Assembly: GCA_009767595.1 (NCBI GenBank)
Contig: VSDK01016840.1
Location: forward strand, 245,302-309,301
From: Symbiodinium kawagutii
Taxonomy: Eukaryota; Sar; Dinophyceae; Suessiales; Symbiodiniaceae
Direction: 5' to 3'
Length of the DNA stretch: 64,000 bases
Each line of letters begins with the position of its first letter. The stretch's first letter is position 1. The notes below the pieces were generated by a model. It did not search any database, was not told where the DNA came from, and saw nothing but the letters and a program-made list of their open reading frames with translations. The translations under genes were made by a program, and so were the position numbers. Below, piece by piece: positions 24,067-34,740 of this stretch.

Positions 24067-25541
24067 TCTTGACCGAGCCCGAAACTTGCAAAGACGCTAT
24101 TCATCAATTGACCAAGCGTAGCACAATCTCCAGGGCTCCGGTGGTTTCGCGGGACACTCGCTCCCGCGCTGTCTTTGATTCTGATGCGGCTGGACCCCTC
24201 AGTTCATGAGGCCAGTTTGCTCTGCTGAGAAGCTTTCCCCTGGACCAGAGTGTGTGGAGACTAGGCAATACTGGTCATGTAAGACTGGGATCGGCTGGGG
24301 GGGTGTCTGATTTTGAGGGAGTCGGAGCCATGGTGCTGCTTCAAAGATCAGGGAAGATAGACCTCTATGAGAAACTTGTTATGATCTCTGCTTGTTTGAG
24401 TTTGCAGGTGCTGAACTCACTACCAGCTCCGAGCCTGAGGAGCGCACGTTTGCAGTTCATCGTTCTGTGTCGTTCTGTCATTCCCATGCCGCACAAACAG
24501 AGAGCTAGTTGCCACATGTTGCCACTGATTCTGCGGTGGCTGGGTAGATGTCTGATTTTGAGGGAGTCGGAGCCATGGTGCTGCTTCAAAGATCAGGGAA
24601 GATAGACCTCTATGAGAAACTTGTTATGATCTCTGCTTGTTTGAGTTTGCAGGTGCTGAACTCACTACCAGCTCCGAGCCTGAGGAGCGCACGTTTGCAG
24701 TTCATCGTTCTGTGTCGTTCTGTCATTCCCATGCCGCACAAACAGAGAGCTAGTTGCCACATGTTGCCACTGATTCTGCGGTGCATTTGGTGTGATTTTT
24801 TGCTATCTCACCTGAGGCAGAGACATAGTGCTGATGCGGCAATTGCATGCGCTGCGGCATCACAAGGACAAAGGCAGCCGACAATTAGCACTCTTTGGTA
24901 AAGGGTTGGGATTTGAAGGACTGGAAAGAACGTTTCAGGTCAGTCATACCTGCAATAGATGTATGTGGATCATTTTCAGAACTTGACAGGGCCTTGCGCC
25001 GTGCAATGTGGATGACCGCATTCCCTTCAATCAAAAGGATCCTTGACAGAGAAATGTTGCCCACCGCTGTGAAACTCTTCAGCTCATGAAGCATTGCCGT
25101 GTTTTGGGCTCTGGTTTTGGAGCCATCAAGATTTGTCAAGGCCCTTAAGCACGGTAGCTTGGCGGCAGTTTGGGAGTGCTGCAGGTGCACTTTGACTAAG
25201 TTCTGGGTTTGTCAGCAGATGTGGCATGCAAGTCTTGTGTGAAGCATGGTGGCTGTGAGTTGATGTGACCCTGGCATCTGTCAAAAATGCAAAGCCGCTG
25301 GACGCAGTGTCCCCAAAGGCATTTGAAGTGGACAGGGCAACTTGCCAGCGAATGTAATCATGATATGCCATCAGTTTGTGCCAGCTGTTGTCACAGAAGA
25401 TTTGGAGGCAGAGTGGTTCGTTGGAAATCTCAGGAGAATGCACCTGCCCTTCAAGATTCCAACGAAGCAGCCCGCTTTGCAAATGGATGGTTTCGTGCAT
25501 TGCGAGTCTTGAAACCAGGATGTTCTGATTCCGATTGCCTT
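24067..25541 (+). CDS. Candidate exons around a tandem duplication
   Basis: 24067-24209 follows TTTTCAG and reads LTEPETCKDAIHQLTKRSTI to a stop. Each copy of the 245-base duplication carries, after TTTGCAG, a frame reading GAELTTSSEPEERTFAVHRS to a TAG stop. About 24979-25089 follows TTTTCAG and reads LDRALRRAMWMTAFPSIKRI to a stop. About 25398-25541 contains NEAARFANGWFRALRVLKPG. Repeated apparent stops mean these cannot all be exons of one transcript. No family recognised. Confidence 0.25.
24304..24783. repeat. 245-base tandem duplication, two copies
   Basis: 24304-24538 and 24549-24783 are 235 bases each and, as far as I can compare them, identical; they are offset by 245 bases. The ten-base joint and the bases before copy 1 share GGCTGGG. 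Each copy includes a possible 3' splice site (TTTGCAG) and a following open frame. Identity over the whole unit implies a recent event or an assembly artefact. Confidence 0.95.
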
Positions 25542-25737
25542 TAGTCCTTGGACTCGAAGAGAGGCTCTGTCATTCGTCTTCATTTGTCCTGAGTCTTCGA
25601 GATCTTTAAAAGCATTCTTTATTAATCACATGTTATTACTACTGATTAATTGGATTTGATTATATTGTTTAAAAGGTATCCAGATATTGAATTGTATAAG
25701 AAGCCGATGGCCTCTAGTTCACAATGTTAACACCCCT

Positions 25738-25883
25738 GCTGCCCAACTGATTTCGACTACCTTTGGGATGATTTGGACATCTTGCTTGCCAATGCGTGAC
25801 TATCCATGGGGTTCTTCGAGGAAGCTGCAAAGAAAGACGTGCCGATGCCTCCAATGTGGGAGAATTTGGATGGACTGCCGTAG
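25738..25883 (+). pseudogene. Exon-like frame interrupted by an in-frame TGA
   Basis: One + frame reads TDFDYLWDDLDILLANA, then TGA at 25797-25799, then continues in the same frame as LSMGFFEEAAKKDVPMPPMW and on to a TAG at 25881-25883. Both sides look protein-like. The TGA could be a CGA-to-TGA nonsense change, a selenocysteine codon (selenoproteins occur in dinoflagellates) or chance. No family or SECIS hairpin was identified. Confidence 0.35.
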
Positions 25884-26010
25884 CTGCCTCATGCTGCTGT
25901 AAGTGTGTGATCCAGCAGCTTTTTTAAATCCCGTGCGTTTGTGCTCTGGCATCTGTTTCTGTATTTTGTCCATGTGTTACTATGTGTTTCTCCAAGTTTG
26001 CCAATCTTTG

Positions 26011-27488
26011 CCAGGGAGGTGAAGGTGACCTCCCCGGCGGTGGCCTACTTTTCGAAGGACGGCTGGGAACGTCAAAAGTGATGCGTCATTCTGATGTGCT
26101 GCTTGCGCTGAAAGTGCCAAGCGGTTGGCTGCTGCTGAGAGGAATTGATTCACACATGCATCGCGTGCTAACACTCACAGTCTTCAAGTGGGTGAGCTTA
26201 ACTTTTGCAGGATATTGGGTCTGGAGAAGACGGTGAGATGAATCCTGGAAGTACATATATGAGTGACATTGAGTGACATATGAGTGACATAAATCCGTTT
26301 GTGCTGCAAGGTGATGTTGTAGCGCTTGGCTGCTGTCCAATAAGGAAACCAACGTTTGGCTGCAAGTGTGGGGGGATGGATTGGCGGCCTGCGAGCTTCA
26401 GAAGCATTTGATACGGAGAAATGGGGAATTCTTTTGACCAGAAAACCATAGAAACCTTAAGTAGATCAGAGAGGTGATCAGACCAGGTCAGGACCAATTA
26501 GATCACAGTCCTTGTATCAAAAAGTTCGCAGAAATCCCTGCGAAGAAAGTTGAGATTCACCATGATGAGCCACCGAGGATGTCGCATCCGAGCATCTCCT
26601 TTAGGCAAGAATTCATTGACCTCCATCCGGTGCCTCGGCAAATGCAATTGGTCGCCACAGCTCCAGACCTCGCTCCTGAGGATTTCATTGGACGAATTCA
26701 AAAATTGAAGGTCAACTTGGCCGCTGAGCATCATTAGCCTGTAGGCTTTGACAGAAGTTGACGATCATTGGCTCTAATCTTGGCATATCTTTGCATTCTT
26801 GTATCTCTTCCATTCTCACTACAGCATTTTGTTTCTTGTCCAGCATTGTGCAAATGATGCTCTTGAATTGGCAAATTCACCTATCATTGTGCAAATGCTT
26901 GAAAATTCTTGGTGGCAGCCGAGGTGAATGATAACACGCAGAAAACCCAATGGGCCGCTTAGCTCAGACCCAGAATGTGCCGCCGATTGCCCAGCCCTGG
27001 CCCCCGAGGATGCCACCTATGACCTGCTGCGATTCCTGAAGAGTGGTGATGTGCCACACGCCTGCACATGTCCAACACCTGCTTGAGGTTTCGCGATGCT
27101 TCATGTGTTGTGGCCCTTGTCGGAGTGGGATAAGTGCAAACTCCTTCTTGCAATTTGTGAGGGTATATAATTTGTGTATAGATTCACTGCATTGATTCCA
27201 AGAGGGATGACATTTTGGATCTTTCGGAGCTTCCGGCCATGTCCGGCGATAACATCTACTTGTACTGAGATCGGAAATGGTTTGAACCATTGTAGGAATG
27301 CATATCAATCAAAACTAAAATTGATCTGATTGATTGGCCTGTTTTCTTGTCATGTCTCTTTTGATTCAGATCGCTTGGCGTGCTGTCCGCAGCTCGCAGC
27401 CAAGGCCAACCTTGACTGAGACCACCCCAGCGGTTCCTGCAGGTGGAACACAGAAGCTAGGCTTGCACTCAGTTTTTGCAAGCCTTTA
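26011..27488 (+). CDS. Candidate exons, unrecognised gene(s)
   Basis: Possible exons: about 26011-26081 (EVKVTSPAVAYFSKDGWERQ), 26535-26737 (EIPAKKVEIHHDEPPRMSHP, to a stop), about 26942-27085 (SSDPECAADCPALAPEDATY, to a stop), 27200-27268 (DDILDLSELPAMSGDNIYLY, to a stop) and about 27371-27489 (IAWRAVRSSQPRPTLTETTP, to a stop). No domain recognised. Several apparent termini so close together show that some are chance or that the stops lie in introns. Confidence 0.25.
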
Positions 27489-28139
27489 GCTCATGTATTC
27501 TCCAGATTTATCCTGTCAATCTCAGAATGTTAGATTCTACTTTCTTAAACACATTTTTCAAGGTCTGCGATTATGTTGTGGTGTAGCTTCTAACTTGTTG
27601 TTGTATGCTGTTGTAATGATAGCTTGACTTATATATCACCCCATAGATGATAGAAATATAACCTCTTTAGAGGCAGGACAAGGATGGTTGTTGTATCTTG
27701 TGCGCGAAAGGACGGGCATCATTGGTGAATGCAGCCCACCTCACCCTGCATGGATACGCCTGTAGGTTGCGTTCACATCCATCATGAACGCCGCCAATAC
27801 TCCATCTCACCCAAACCCATCCAACCGGTGTTAGTAAAGCCTGTGTGCAAGAATGACCGCAAACAACATGCTACATGGCATTACAAGTGCCAGATCCACC
27901 CAAATAGAAAGCGATGGGTGATTGTGCATCTATACAGCAAGCTGACACAACAAGTTCATGCAAGATCATGCAAGCTCACTTTTGATCAAGTACATGATAT
28001 ATGTTTTGTCCATGTCCACGACGGGTGGACCACCGAGTGTCAATTTTGATTCCTTTGATGTCTTGTCAAGACAAACATTAGAAACCTTTCACGGTTTGAC
28101 AGCTTAGGTTGCGGTTCTTGACGTTTTGCCCGGAGGCAT

Positions 28140-28803
28140 CTCAGCTTCGACTTTATTCTGTCCAAGGGCGCGATATCAATATTTTTTAGCATGTAATGAA
28201 GATGTGCGACCAGTAAAGTCTGAAGAATTGGACCAGAGCGTTTTGAGTGCAACTGCCAAGCCATTCGAAACGAACTTAGTGCGACTGGTTCTCTCATCCT
28301 TGAAGAGTTTGCAGCCTAGGCTGCCCAAAACTACACTTTGAAGGTCACGGCGTTGGACTCCAATGACGAACCCATCGACTACTTTCAGGAGCCAAGGGAT
28401 TCCCGTGAACCTGCAACTGTTTCCAATCTACATTGGATGGTTTGCAACATTCTGCAACTGTTTAACCTTTACAATATTTTGCAATTATGTACAATACCAG
28501 GTTTGGTGTTGCTGCTAATATTTGCACCATTCCACACGATGCAAGGATTGGCAGATGATTGGATGATGCAGCATCAGCCTGCCACTGATAATTCAGTAGT
28601 TGGATGCAGTACACCTTTTGAAAGCCTTGTGCTTCTTCATTTTGTTTGCAGTGTAGGACGATGAAATGCATCTGAGTGCCACTCCTGGAAAGCCACCCCC
28701 AAGTCCGGAAGAAGACGATCTCCTGAAATTCATTTCTCCAGAAAAGCTACTTGGCAGACCATTTTCAGGGTCAAGTCCGGGGGATCCAACAAACATAGTA
28801 TGA
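28140..28803 (+). CDS. Probable last exons of an unrecognised gene
   Basis: Three stretches on one strand. About 28195-28338 contains VRPVKSEELDQSVLSATAKP. From 28321, after CCTAG, the frame reads NYTLKVTALDSNDEPIDYFQ. 28657-28803, after GTGTAG, reads DDEMHLSATPGKPPPSPEED and on to a TGA stop (48 residues, acidic, Pro/Ser-rich). The last stretch looks the most exon-like. No family recognised. Confidence 0.35.
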
Positions 28804-28919
28804 TAACGCATGAATTTTTACTAGATATCACTCACTATGAAACTAGATACAACTAGATTGGAGAAGTGTGCCTGACATTGAATGCATGAGCATGCTGAAA
28901 ACAACTTGATTACAACGCT

Positions 28920-29051
28920 ATGTCATCCATGGCCATCCTGCCCAGGCAAGCCGAGAAAATTGCAGAGCAGGCTGTGATAAAAGATCACGGCATGGACACT
29001 GCTAGCAGCCACAGCAGGAGCAGGAGCAGCAGCAGCCCCCAATCGATATGA
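28920..29051 (+). CDS. Small ORF with Arg/Ser tail
   Basis: ATG 28920 opens a 43-residue frame (MSSMAILPRQAEKIAEQAVI, then an RS-type tail with HSRSRSRSSSSP) ending at TGA 29049-29051. Arg/Ser tails are typical of splicing-factor-like proteins, but the rest is too short to assign. It may be an exon rather than a whole gene; an upstream in-frame stop lies 24 bases before the ATG. Confidence 0.3.
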   Translation: MSSMAILPRQAEKIAEQAVIKDHGMDTASSHSRSRSSSSPQSI

Positions 29052-29563
29052 CACGGGAGATCGTGAGACAGTCGTAACTTATCTGCACTGGTGAAACCGA
29101 AAGATGCCAGCAACTGTGCGGTGGCTGAGTGCCGTACGGGGTTTGTGATGGTTTCAAGTTGCTGCATGCACTGCATGCCATCATTTTTGGCTTTTCTGTG
29201 TTTGAGGTAGGTATGCTGTGCATTGATTTGACCTTCGCGTGCGTTAGCGCAGTGGGAGAAGCGAAAAAGATTCCGACAACACGATCGTAGATCCATTTGG
29301 GATGTGCTCCCTGAATCAAGACTTGTCGCGTTTCTGGGTTTCTGACGGGTAAAGAAATTTCGGGTATTCAAGGGTGCTCCATTCATGCGCAGGCTTCTGT
29401 TCTGAGCGCAGTAGGGACCGCCGAATAAGATTAGACCGACTTGGTGGCAAATTCTGTGCCTGTACATAGAGGTCAGCTGGTACAGTCAGGTGCCCACACG
29501 AGCACGCAAGGCTGAATAGCAGCCTAGCAGGCACTCACCCGAGTAAAATGGAAGACTTGACAG

Positions 29564-29594
29564 GTGGAGATCAGTGGAGATCCATGGGGATCCG
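29564..29594. repeat. GGAGATC/GGGGATC decamer repeat
   Basis: GGTGGAGATC, AGTGGAGATC and CATGGGGATC succeed each other at exact 10-base spacing. The sequence GATCCATGGGGATCC also occurs at 38172-38186. Confidence 0.8.
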
Positions 29595-29812
29595 CTCTGT
29601 CACAGTTTGTGTCTCTGAATCCTACTGAGATCAGTTCCATCCCTTGGAAGAAAATCCCGGGATGGGAACGTCAAACTGCTTCCCGGGAGTTCCTTCACCG
29701 TGGCTGCAGGACCCGGCTCTATGCAAGAGGGCCTCCGGCTTGAAGAGGCCGTAGCTTCCTGCTTCACAACAATACAGAAGATACAATATCACTTTTTTTT
29801 AATCATATATAT

Positions 29813-29840
29813 AAAACTATATATATATATATATAGTTTT
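29813..29840. repeat. Perfect 28-base AT palindrome
   Basis: An (AT)n core bounded by AAAAC on the left and GTTTT on the right reads identically on both strands and can extrude as a hairpin or cruciform. It is intergenic, about 0.6 kb before the MFS-like gene. Confidence 0.9.
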
Positions 29841-29978
29841 TTACTGTACATATATGTACACATTTGCTTGTATACAGTATACAGATTCAAAGATGTTGGT
29901 ACATATTATACAATAGCAAATGATTGATTAGCCCTCTTGCTAGTAGCTAATATTAGCAATATATTTTATCCATGAAAA

Positions 29979-30116
29979 ATGACTCCTCAAGACCGGAGGG
30001 ATAGATTGGATTTAATGGAAGAGTCGCAAGCATTGAGTATCCTGCTTCAAGCAGCTCATAGCAGCTCACAAACCTCAAACACTGCAGATCCGCAGGTTCT
30101 GTGGGAAGGTCTTTGA
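29979..30116 (+). CDS. Possible 45-residue ORF, strand uncertain
   Basis: ATG 29979 to TGA 30114-30116 on the + strand reads MTPQDRRDRLDLMEESQALS and on. The minus strand is open over 29953-30222 with an equally protein-like frame but no ATG start. If the + frame is real it lies about 310 bases before the MFS-like gene. No family recognised on either strand. Confidence 0.25.
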   Translation: MTPQDRRDRLDLMEESQALSILLQAAHSSSQTSNTADPQVLWEGL

Positions 30117-30429
30117 AGGGAATTCTGGTTGGCAGTATGTCTGGGATCTCGGGCAGCATCGCAGTCATGTCGGTGCCTTCGAAAAAATCGGTTGAGGTAT
30201 CTTTGTGGGAAGGTCCGGGCACCTGGTCGGAATGCTTGCTGCCAAGAATGTGACTCTATTCAATTCTTCGAGTCTTAGCTTGCAAAATCTAAGAATTTGC
30301 ATGAATTTGCATTAGATTCATTACATATGGCTTGTTGTGACGCTTTGGTGCTCAAACGTCTAAGTAAGGAAGGCAAAATAGCACATTCTCTATGTCTCTT
30401 GACTCGTTGACTGCCAGCATTTGCCAGCC

Positions 30430-31737
30430 ATGCCTACTCCGACAGAGGCCGTGCCAGGTGCAGAATTCACAGGTGTCACTGACCAAGACCTCCAAGACTT
30501 AGAGATTGACATGCCCAAAGGAGAGCATGGAGCGCATGGAGCGCAGCATGGAGAGCCCAAGGAGGAACAGAAAGTCGAGCAGCCACAGCCCCCAAGGCGC
30601 GTCATGCTCTTGGTGATGCTGTGTATGTTCCAAGGATATGCCTCGATGGTTGGCCCACTCCAATCAGCTTACAAACACGAGCTTGGCATTTCACACGGCA
30701 CTGACGCAGCACATGCATTCACACAAGCTGCGGTGGGTGTGCATTACGGGAAACTGGTCGCCCGACTGGGGCACAATGTGGTTTTCGCTTGTCTCAGCCC
30801 TTGGGCGCGTGTTGTGATTGCCATGAGCTTCATGTTTTTTGGAGTTTTGATCCCACCCGTTCTGGTCTTTACCTTGGGCTGGCACTGGGTGGGCAGCGTG
30901 TTTATTGCCTACATGCTCTCTGGCTTGGGCCTGGGCATTTTTGAGGTGACCTTCCTAAGTGTCATCACGCCTCTTGGGAAGGCCACCAAGAGTTGGGCGA
31001 TCATCGGTTGCCCTTCAGGCTTCGCAACCATCAACATTTTGGGGCTCACCTTGAGCTCTTTTGGGCTTCCAATCGTGTCACTCTATTGGTACATCGCCGC
31101 CTGCTTGCCTTTGGGTCTTGCCGTCTTCCTGAAGTATGCCCCTCGAGGTAAGACAGAAATGAAGACAGCGAACTTTGGCGACTCTTTGTGCCAGGCGCGG
31201 AAGTGGATGCCCAGTATGGTGCCGTTCTTCGCAGCGCAGTTCTTGAGCCATTTTGCCATGGAGAACTGGCCAGCGGTGTTTTACATGTTCCATCCGCCCT
31301 TGGTGCCACTCTTCAATCCCAAAAGTGATCAACACTTGGTGAAGTGGGGCCAATTCTTTGCCGTCACATATGTCTTCATTTTTTTGGGTGACTCTATCAG
31401 TCGCAGGATAGCGATCTACCTGAAAACTCCCAACTTGATGAAGAGATTGGTCTGCCTTGGGCTGGCAATGGCCATGATCCTGGGGGGCCTCTACCTGGAG
31501 TCCTTGGCGATTGCCATCATCATCCCCGTCGCGATTTTCATGATCTTCTGGGGCAATGGAACCATCTATGGACTCACAGCCAATCACGTGGATAAAGAAG
31601 TGCCGCCTGAGCACAACTTAGCTTCCTACTCCTTTTGGTGCTTCATTGGGGATCTGGGTGCTGTTCTCGGTGGCATTCTGGTGGAGAACACTCACGATTT
31701 GTTTTGCAGGGGCCACGAGGGCCCATATGAGTGCTGA
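30430..31737 (+). CDS. MFS-like polytopic transporter, intronless, 435 aa
   Basis: Membrane transporter of unknown substrate. An N-terminal soluble region (about 1-56) carries an His/Gly/Glu-rich stretch coded by imperfect GCATGGAGC repeats. After it come hydrophobic segments at about 59-75, 113-150, 152-180, 187-213, 215-236, 262-285, 306-322, 338-380 and 398-420, consistent with 10-12 membrane helices in two halves. The halves are separated by a charged loop (APRGKTEMKTANFGDSLCQARK, about 237-258, which places the central loop of an MFS fold). The final helix has the Gly-rich run FIGDLGAVLGGILVE. ATG 30430 is the first in-frame ATG; TGA ends at 31737. No conserved substrate motif is visible, so assignment beyond 'MFS-like' would be guesswork. 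It is a single exon, like the FUSC-like gene. Confidence 0.75.
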   Translation: MPTPTEAVPGAEFTGVTDQDLQDLEIDMPKGEHGAHGAQHGEPKEEQKVEQPQPPRRVMLLVMLCMFQGYASMVGPLQSAYKHELGISHGTDAAHAFTQAAVGVHYGKLVARLGHNVVFACLSPWARVVIAMSFMFFGVLIPPVLVFTLGWHWVGSVFIAYMLSGLGLGIFEVTFLSVITPLGKATKSWAIIGCPSGFATINILGLTLSSFGLPIVSLYWYIAACLPLGLAVFLKYAPRGKTEMKTANFGDSLCQARKWMPSMVPFFAAQFLSHFAMENWPAVFYMFHPPLVPLFNPKSDQHLVKWGQFFAVTYVFIFLGDSISRRIAIYLKTPNLMKRLVCLGLAMAMILGGLYLESLAIAIIIPVAIFMIFWGNGTIYGLTANHVDKEVPPEHNLASYSFWCFIGDLGAVLGGILVENTHDLFCRGHEGPYEC

Positions 31738-31811
31738 ATGTCCAAGGGTGTTGCATCACAAGGTTTGAAGAACATCGACAGAGCCACAAAGTTGGCATGT
31801 TTCACCATGTT

Positions 31812-32080
31812 TCATCTTGCGGCTACACAAGCCTCAAGGATTTCAAGCAAGCCCGATCTTGCCGTGCGTTGCCTTCTCTTCGCACGTAGGAAGCATGTCA
31901 TGTAGACAACGTAGACTTCATCATGTGAGCGATAGCGTAGCTCATATGTTTTAGATCTCCCTTTTAGCTGCTCCGTGCCAAACCAAATGGTTTCATTCGG
32001 AATCAGCATCTGCAGAATGCGGATTGCTATACGAAGGCCAAGGTATCCAAACAGTGCAGTCAGATCGGTCAGTCTATGCA
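31812..32080 (-). CDS. Possible minus-strand terminal exon
   Basis: On the minus strand, after GCATAG, a frame reads LTALFGYLGLRIAIRILQML and continues through a basic, Tyr-rich segment (SKTYELRYRSHDEVYVVYM) to a stop at 31812. It looks protein-like and would converge tail-to-tail on the MFS-like gene. It is one of very few minus-strand candidates in the window. No family recognised, and a shorter + frame is open at 31810-31905. Confidence 0.35.
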
Positions 32081-32656
32081 GCATCCAAGGCCAGTGCTCT
32101 TGATTCCAAATACAGCATGAATAAACCAATAGACAAGTACACGTATCAAGAGTAATAAAATAGATGAATACACGCAGTTTTGTGTTTCAACATACTGTTG
32201 AAGGTGGTTGAGCTGCAGAAATCTCCTCATTGCAGGTGATGATGAAGCCACTGGTACCAGATTCCGCCTCCAGCCCGTGTGACAAAAAATGCGAAGGTCG
32301 CCATGTGACCTTTTTTGTGGACATGCTACGGAGGTACTACGCATGCTTCAGGACCTCAAAGGTCTACTTAAAGTGATTGTAGATGATTGGAGTCACAGAA
32401 GTTTCGGCTTTTTTCCTCCGCTCAAACCAGACCAATTACTGAATTACTGCAATTAGACCACCACGCGGAAGATAGTTCGCTCAAACATGCTCATTGACTG
32501 ACTTGGCATTTCTTCCGAGTGAAAAATGGTGAACCCTGAAGGTTCGGGGAGAAGATATTTTTAAGCGCAACTTCAGTACATACAAAGGCTGGAATTGAGG
32601 CAACTAGAAAGATCAGGCAAAACTTTCCGGAATGCTTTTCCTTCGGCAACAGAGCC
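32081..32656. other. Stretch without a secure gene
   Basis: Possible upstream part of the minus-strand candidate above (open to about 32344, with a hydrophobic segment SSILLLLIRVLVYWFIH). Nothing else visible. Confidence 0.35.
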
Positions 32657-33170
32657 ATGCAGCCGCGTACACATGCCGAAAGGCAAGCACTTGAGGCAAG
32701 CAGCGTGAGTGAGCTTTGTGTCGGTCACGAGTGCAGCCGGCATGAGAGCAAATTACAGGCCTTCAAGAGCGAGCAAGCAGCTTTGACCTGGCTTGCAGAG
32801 CAGTTGCCTGTCGTCATTCAGATCCGATCAGACAACTTGATTCATCAAGCATGATTGATCTCTGAAGCTCCATGGTCCTTATGTGTCCTTGCCAGTGGAA
32901 GTGGGTGAGTGGATTCTGAAGTTAGTTCAGTTATACATATTAACACCAGACTGAAACTATTCTGACGTTAGTTCAGCTGATTCATGTTTATAAAGTGAAA
33001 GCAGTGTTGCGACACAGACTTACACCTGCCTTTATAGCATCCTTTGGAGCTCCTGGACCGGCAAAGGCCAGACGTCGCAGAAGCCTTGGTATTGGCCGAA
33101 AATGGCCAAGAGGCTCAGACTGGGAAACAACATGCTGTGCATGGCATAGGTTGTGGTACGAATATTCCTA
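32657..33170 (+). CDS. Candidate two-exon gene, unrecognised
   Basis: ATG 32657 opens a frame reading MQPRTHAERQALEASSVSEL, then HESKLQAFKSEQAALTWLAE, ending near 32854. A second stretch begins after TTATAG at about 33040 and reads HPLELLDRQRPDVAEALVLA with helical character. No domain recognised. Phase between the two was not established. Confidence 0.35.
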
Positions 33171-34740
33171 ACTAAATGTACTACTGCGGAAACATGAAGA
33201 GCTGAAAGTCGAGTTAGGAAACTAAATCATTTGAAATAAACAGCCAGATGTCAAAGTTTCCAGTTTGTTTCACTACATGGCCGTGAGAGGACGAAGCAGG
33301 CTGGAAGCTGGCTAAAGCAGTCGAAGCTCTCGTGTTTACAGATCAAGATGAACAGAAGCCCGGCGGCAAAGAACAATAGAGAACAAGCGGATCCCGGATG
33401 CCTTTGTAAGATATATTTTGAATCATTTTGGATTTATAGCTGATACATACATATCATAATATACATCGTAGATCGAGTAATTATTGTATATACACGTATA
33501 TACATTTATACCTACGACCTACATGAAGTCTTTGTCATACACTGATTGATATATTCCATCTACAATTTATATGTGCATTATTATGCTGTCCATGTTGCCT
33601 GTAGTGGCATTGTTAATTGTGCACTGCACTTTATGCATTTTTTTGCTACGTTCTATCTTAAGGAGGACGGAGGTAAATGCTTGCTGTTTCTTTTTTTGGC
33701 GGGTTTTGGATGTACACACGGCACCCCCATTCCTTCAAAACTTGGCTGTCAGTTTCGTGGTGTCACAGAATCTTCTAGATTTGTTCATCCGTTTTCTCAG
33801 GTGCGTTTATGTTTGTCTTGGTCTCAGTCTTGTATATAGTTATATATAATCCTTTTTGATCGATTTTGAAGCACATGTGCCCCTGTGCCCCTCTCGTGGG
33901 CTTCTTTCTACTGCTTGTTTCCCGTGTGGAATTCGACTCCTATCGTTTGGACACTGTCCGGGTGCGTTGACTAAAAGCTCCTGCTTCGATTGGAGTGTGT
34001 TCGTTCCATCCCATCCCTCTTGGGCTTGGCAAGCCTCGATGGGTGGAACTTTCAAGTCGTCACAGTTCTTGAAGCTGTTGACCTTACTACGAAGCAGGGG
34101 ATAGCAATGGATAGCAATGGATAGCAATGGATAGCAAGGGCAATCAGAAAGTAAGTATAGTTACTTACTTGGGAGCAATTGAACCCAGCGAGAATGCCGC
34201 TTCCAATGAAATTAGCCATTGCAACCCTCTGTCTCAGTGACATCTATCTGAGTGGTCTCTCTTGCAAGGCCCACAGTGATACTGCAGTCAGCTACTGAAA
34301 TATTACCACGGCATCATTGGCTGGCAGGGATCGTGGGGCCAATTTTGTACTTGTTTTGTGTTTTCGCTTGCTCTCTTTTTTATTTAAGTCGGATCTTTGG
34401 CGTGTCTTTGATTCTACCATCAGCATCCATCAGCACTTTTCCACAATGGCAACTGTGCACATCCCGACCATGTAGTGCCTTTTAGCACGCGCACGATGTG
34501 ACGTCGGGGTAGCAAGGACCGAGCCCGTCTCAAAGTCGCGAAGAATCGAAACGCATCCAACCCATCCTCGAGCAGATGCGTCTCCCAGTGATACTTGGCA
34601 CAGTTGGAAACCTTGGGGGATGCCAGGCTTCACAGGTTTTGCAGGACGCCTGGAGTTGATAGAGGTGACGCAAGCAGATTCCATGTTGCATCATGAGTTT
34701 CTGCTGAGTCAGACATAGTGAGAGTCAGACTGCTCCCACA
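33171..34740. other. Unassigned DNA
   Basis: AT-rich DNA to about 33.85 kb, then overlapping open frames on both strands at 33840-34127 with no recognisable family. It carries the 10-base tandem repeat at 34101-34140. No gene supported. Confidence 0.45.
34101..34140. repeat. 10-base tandem repeat ATAGCAATGG
   Basis: Three exact copies of ATAGCAATGG followed by ATAGCAAGGG, with no spacing. Confidence 0.95.

Larger units (their letters stand above)
29052..29978. other. Stretch without a secure gene
   Basis: A minus-strand frame is open over 28985-29467 but shows no domain. A short + frame near 29702-29780 (GSMQEGLRLEEAVASCFTTI) could be an exon. The remainder is repeat-bearing intergenic or intron DNA. 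Confidence 0.4.

Noticed and set aside
29230..29262. tRNA-like words (GCGTTAGCGCAGTGGGAG)
   Set aside because: Resembles a D-arm only; no anticodon arm or T-arm at proper spacing.
29953..30222. 90-codon minus-strand frame
   Set aside because: Has no ATG start and overlaps a + strand ATG frame. Kept only as an ambiguity note under the + strand entry.
31078..31614. 178-codon minus-strand frame inside the MFS-like gene
   Set aside because: Shadow of the transporter coding frame.
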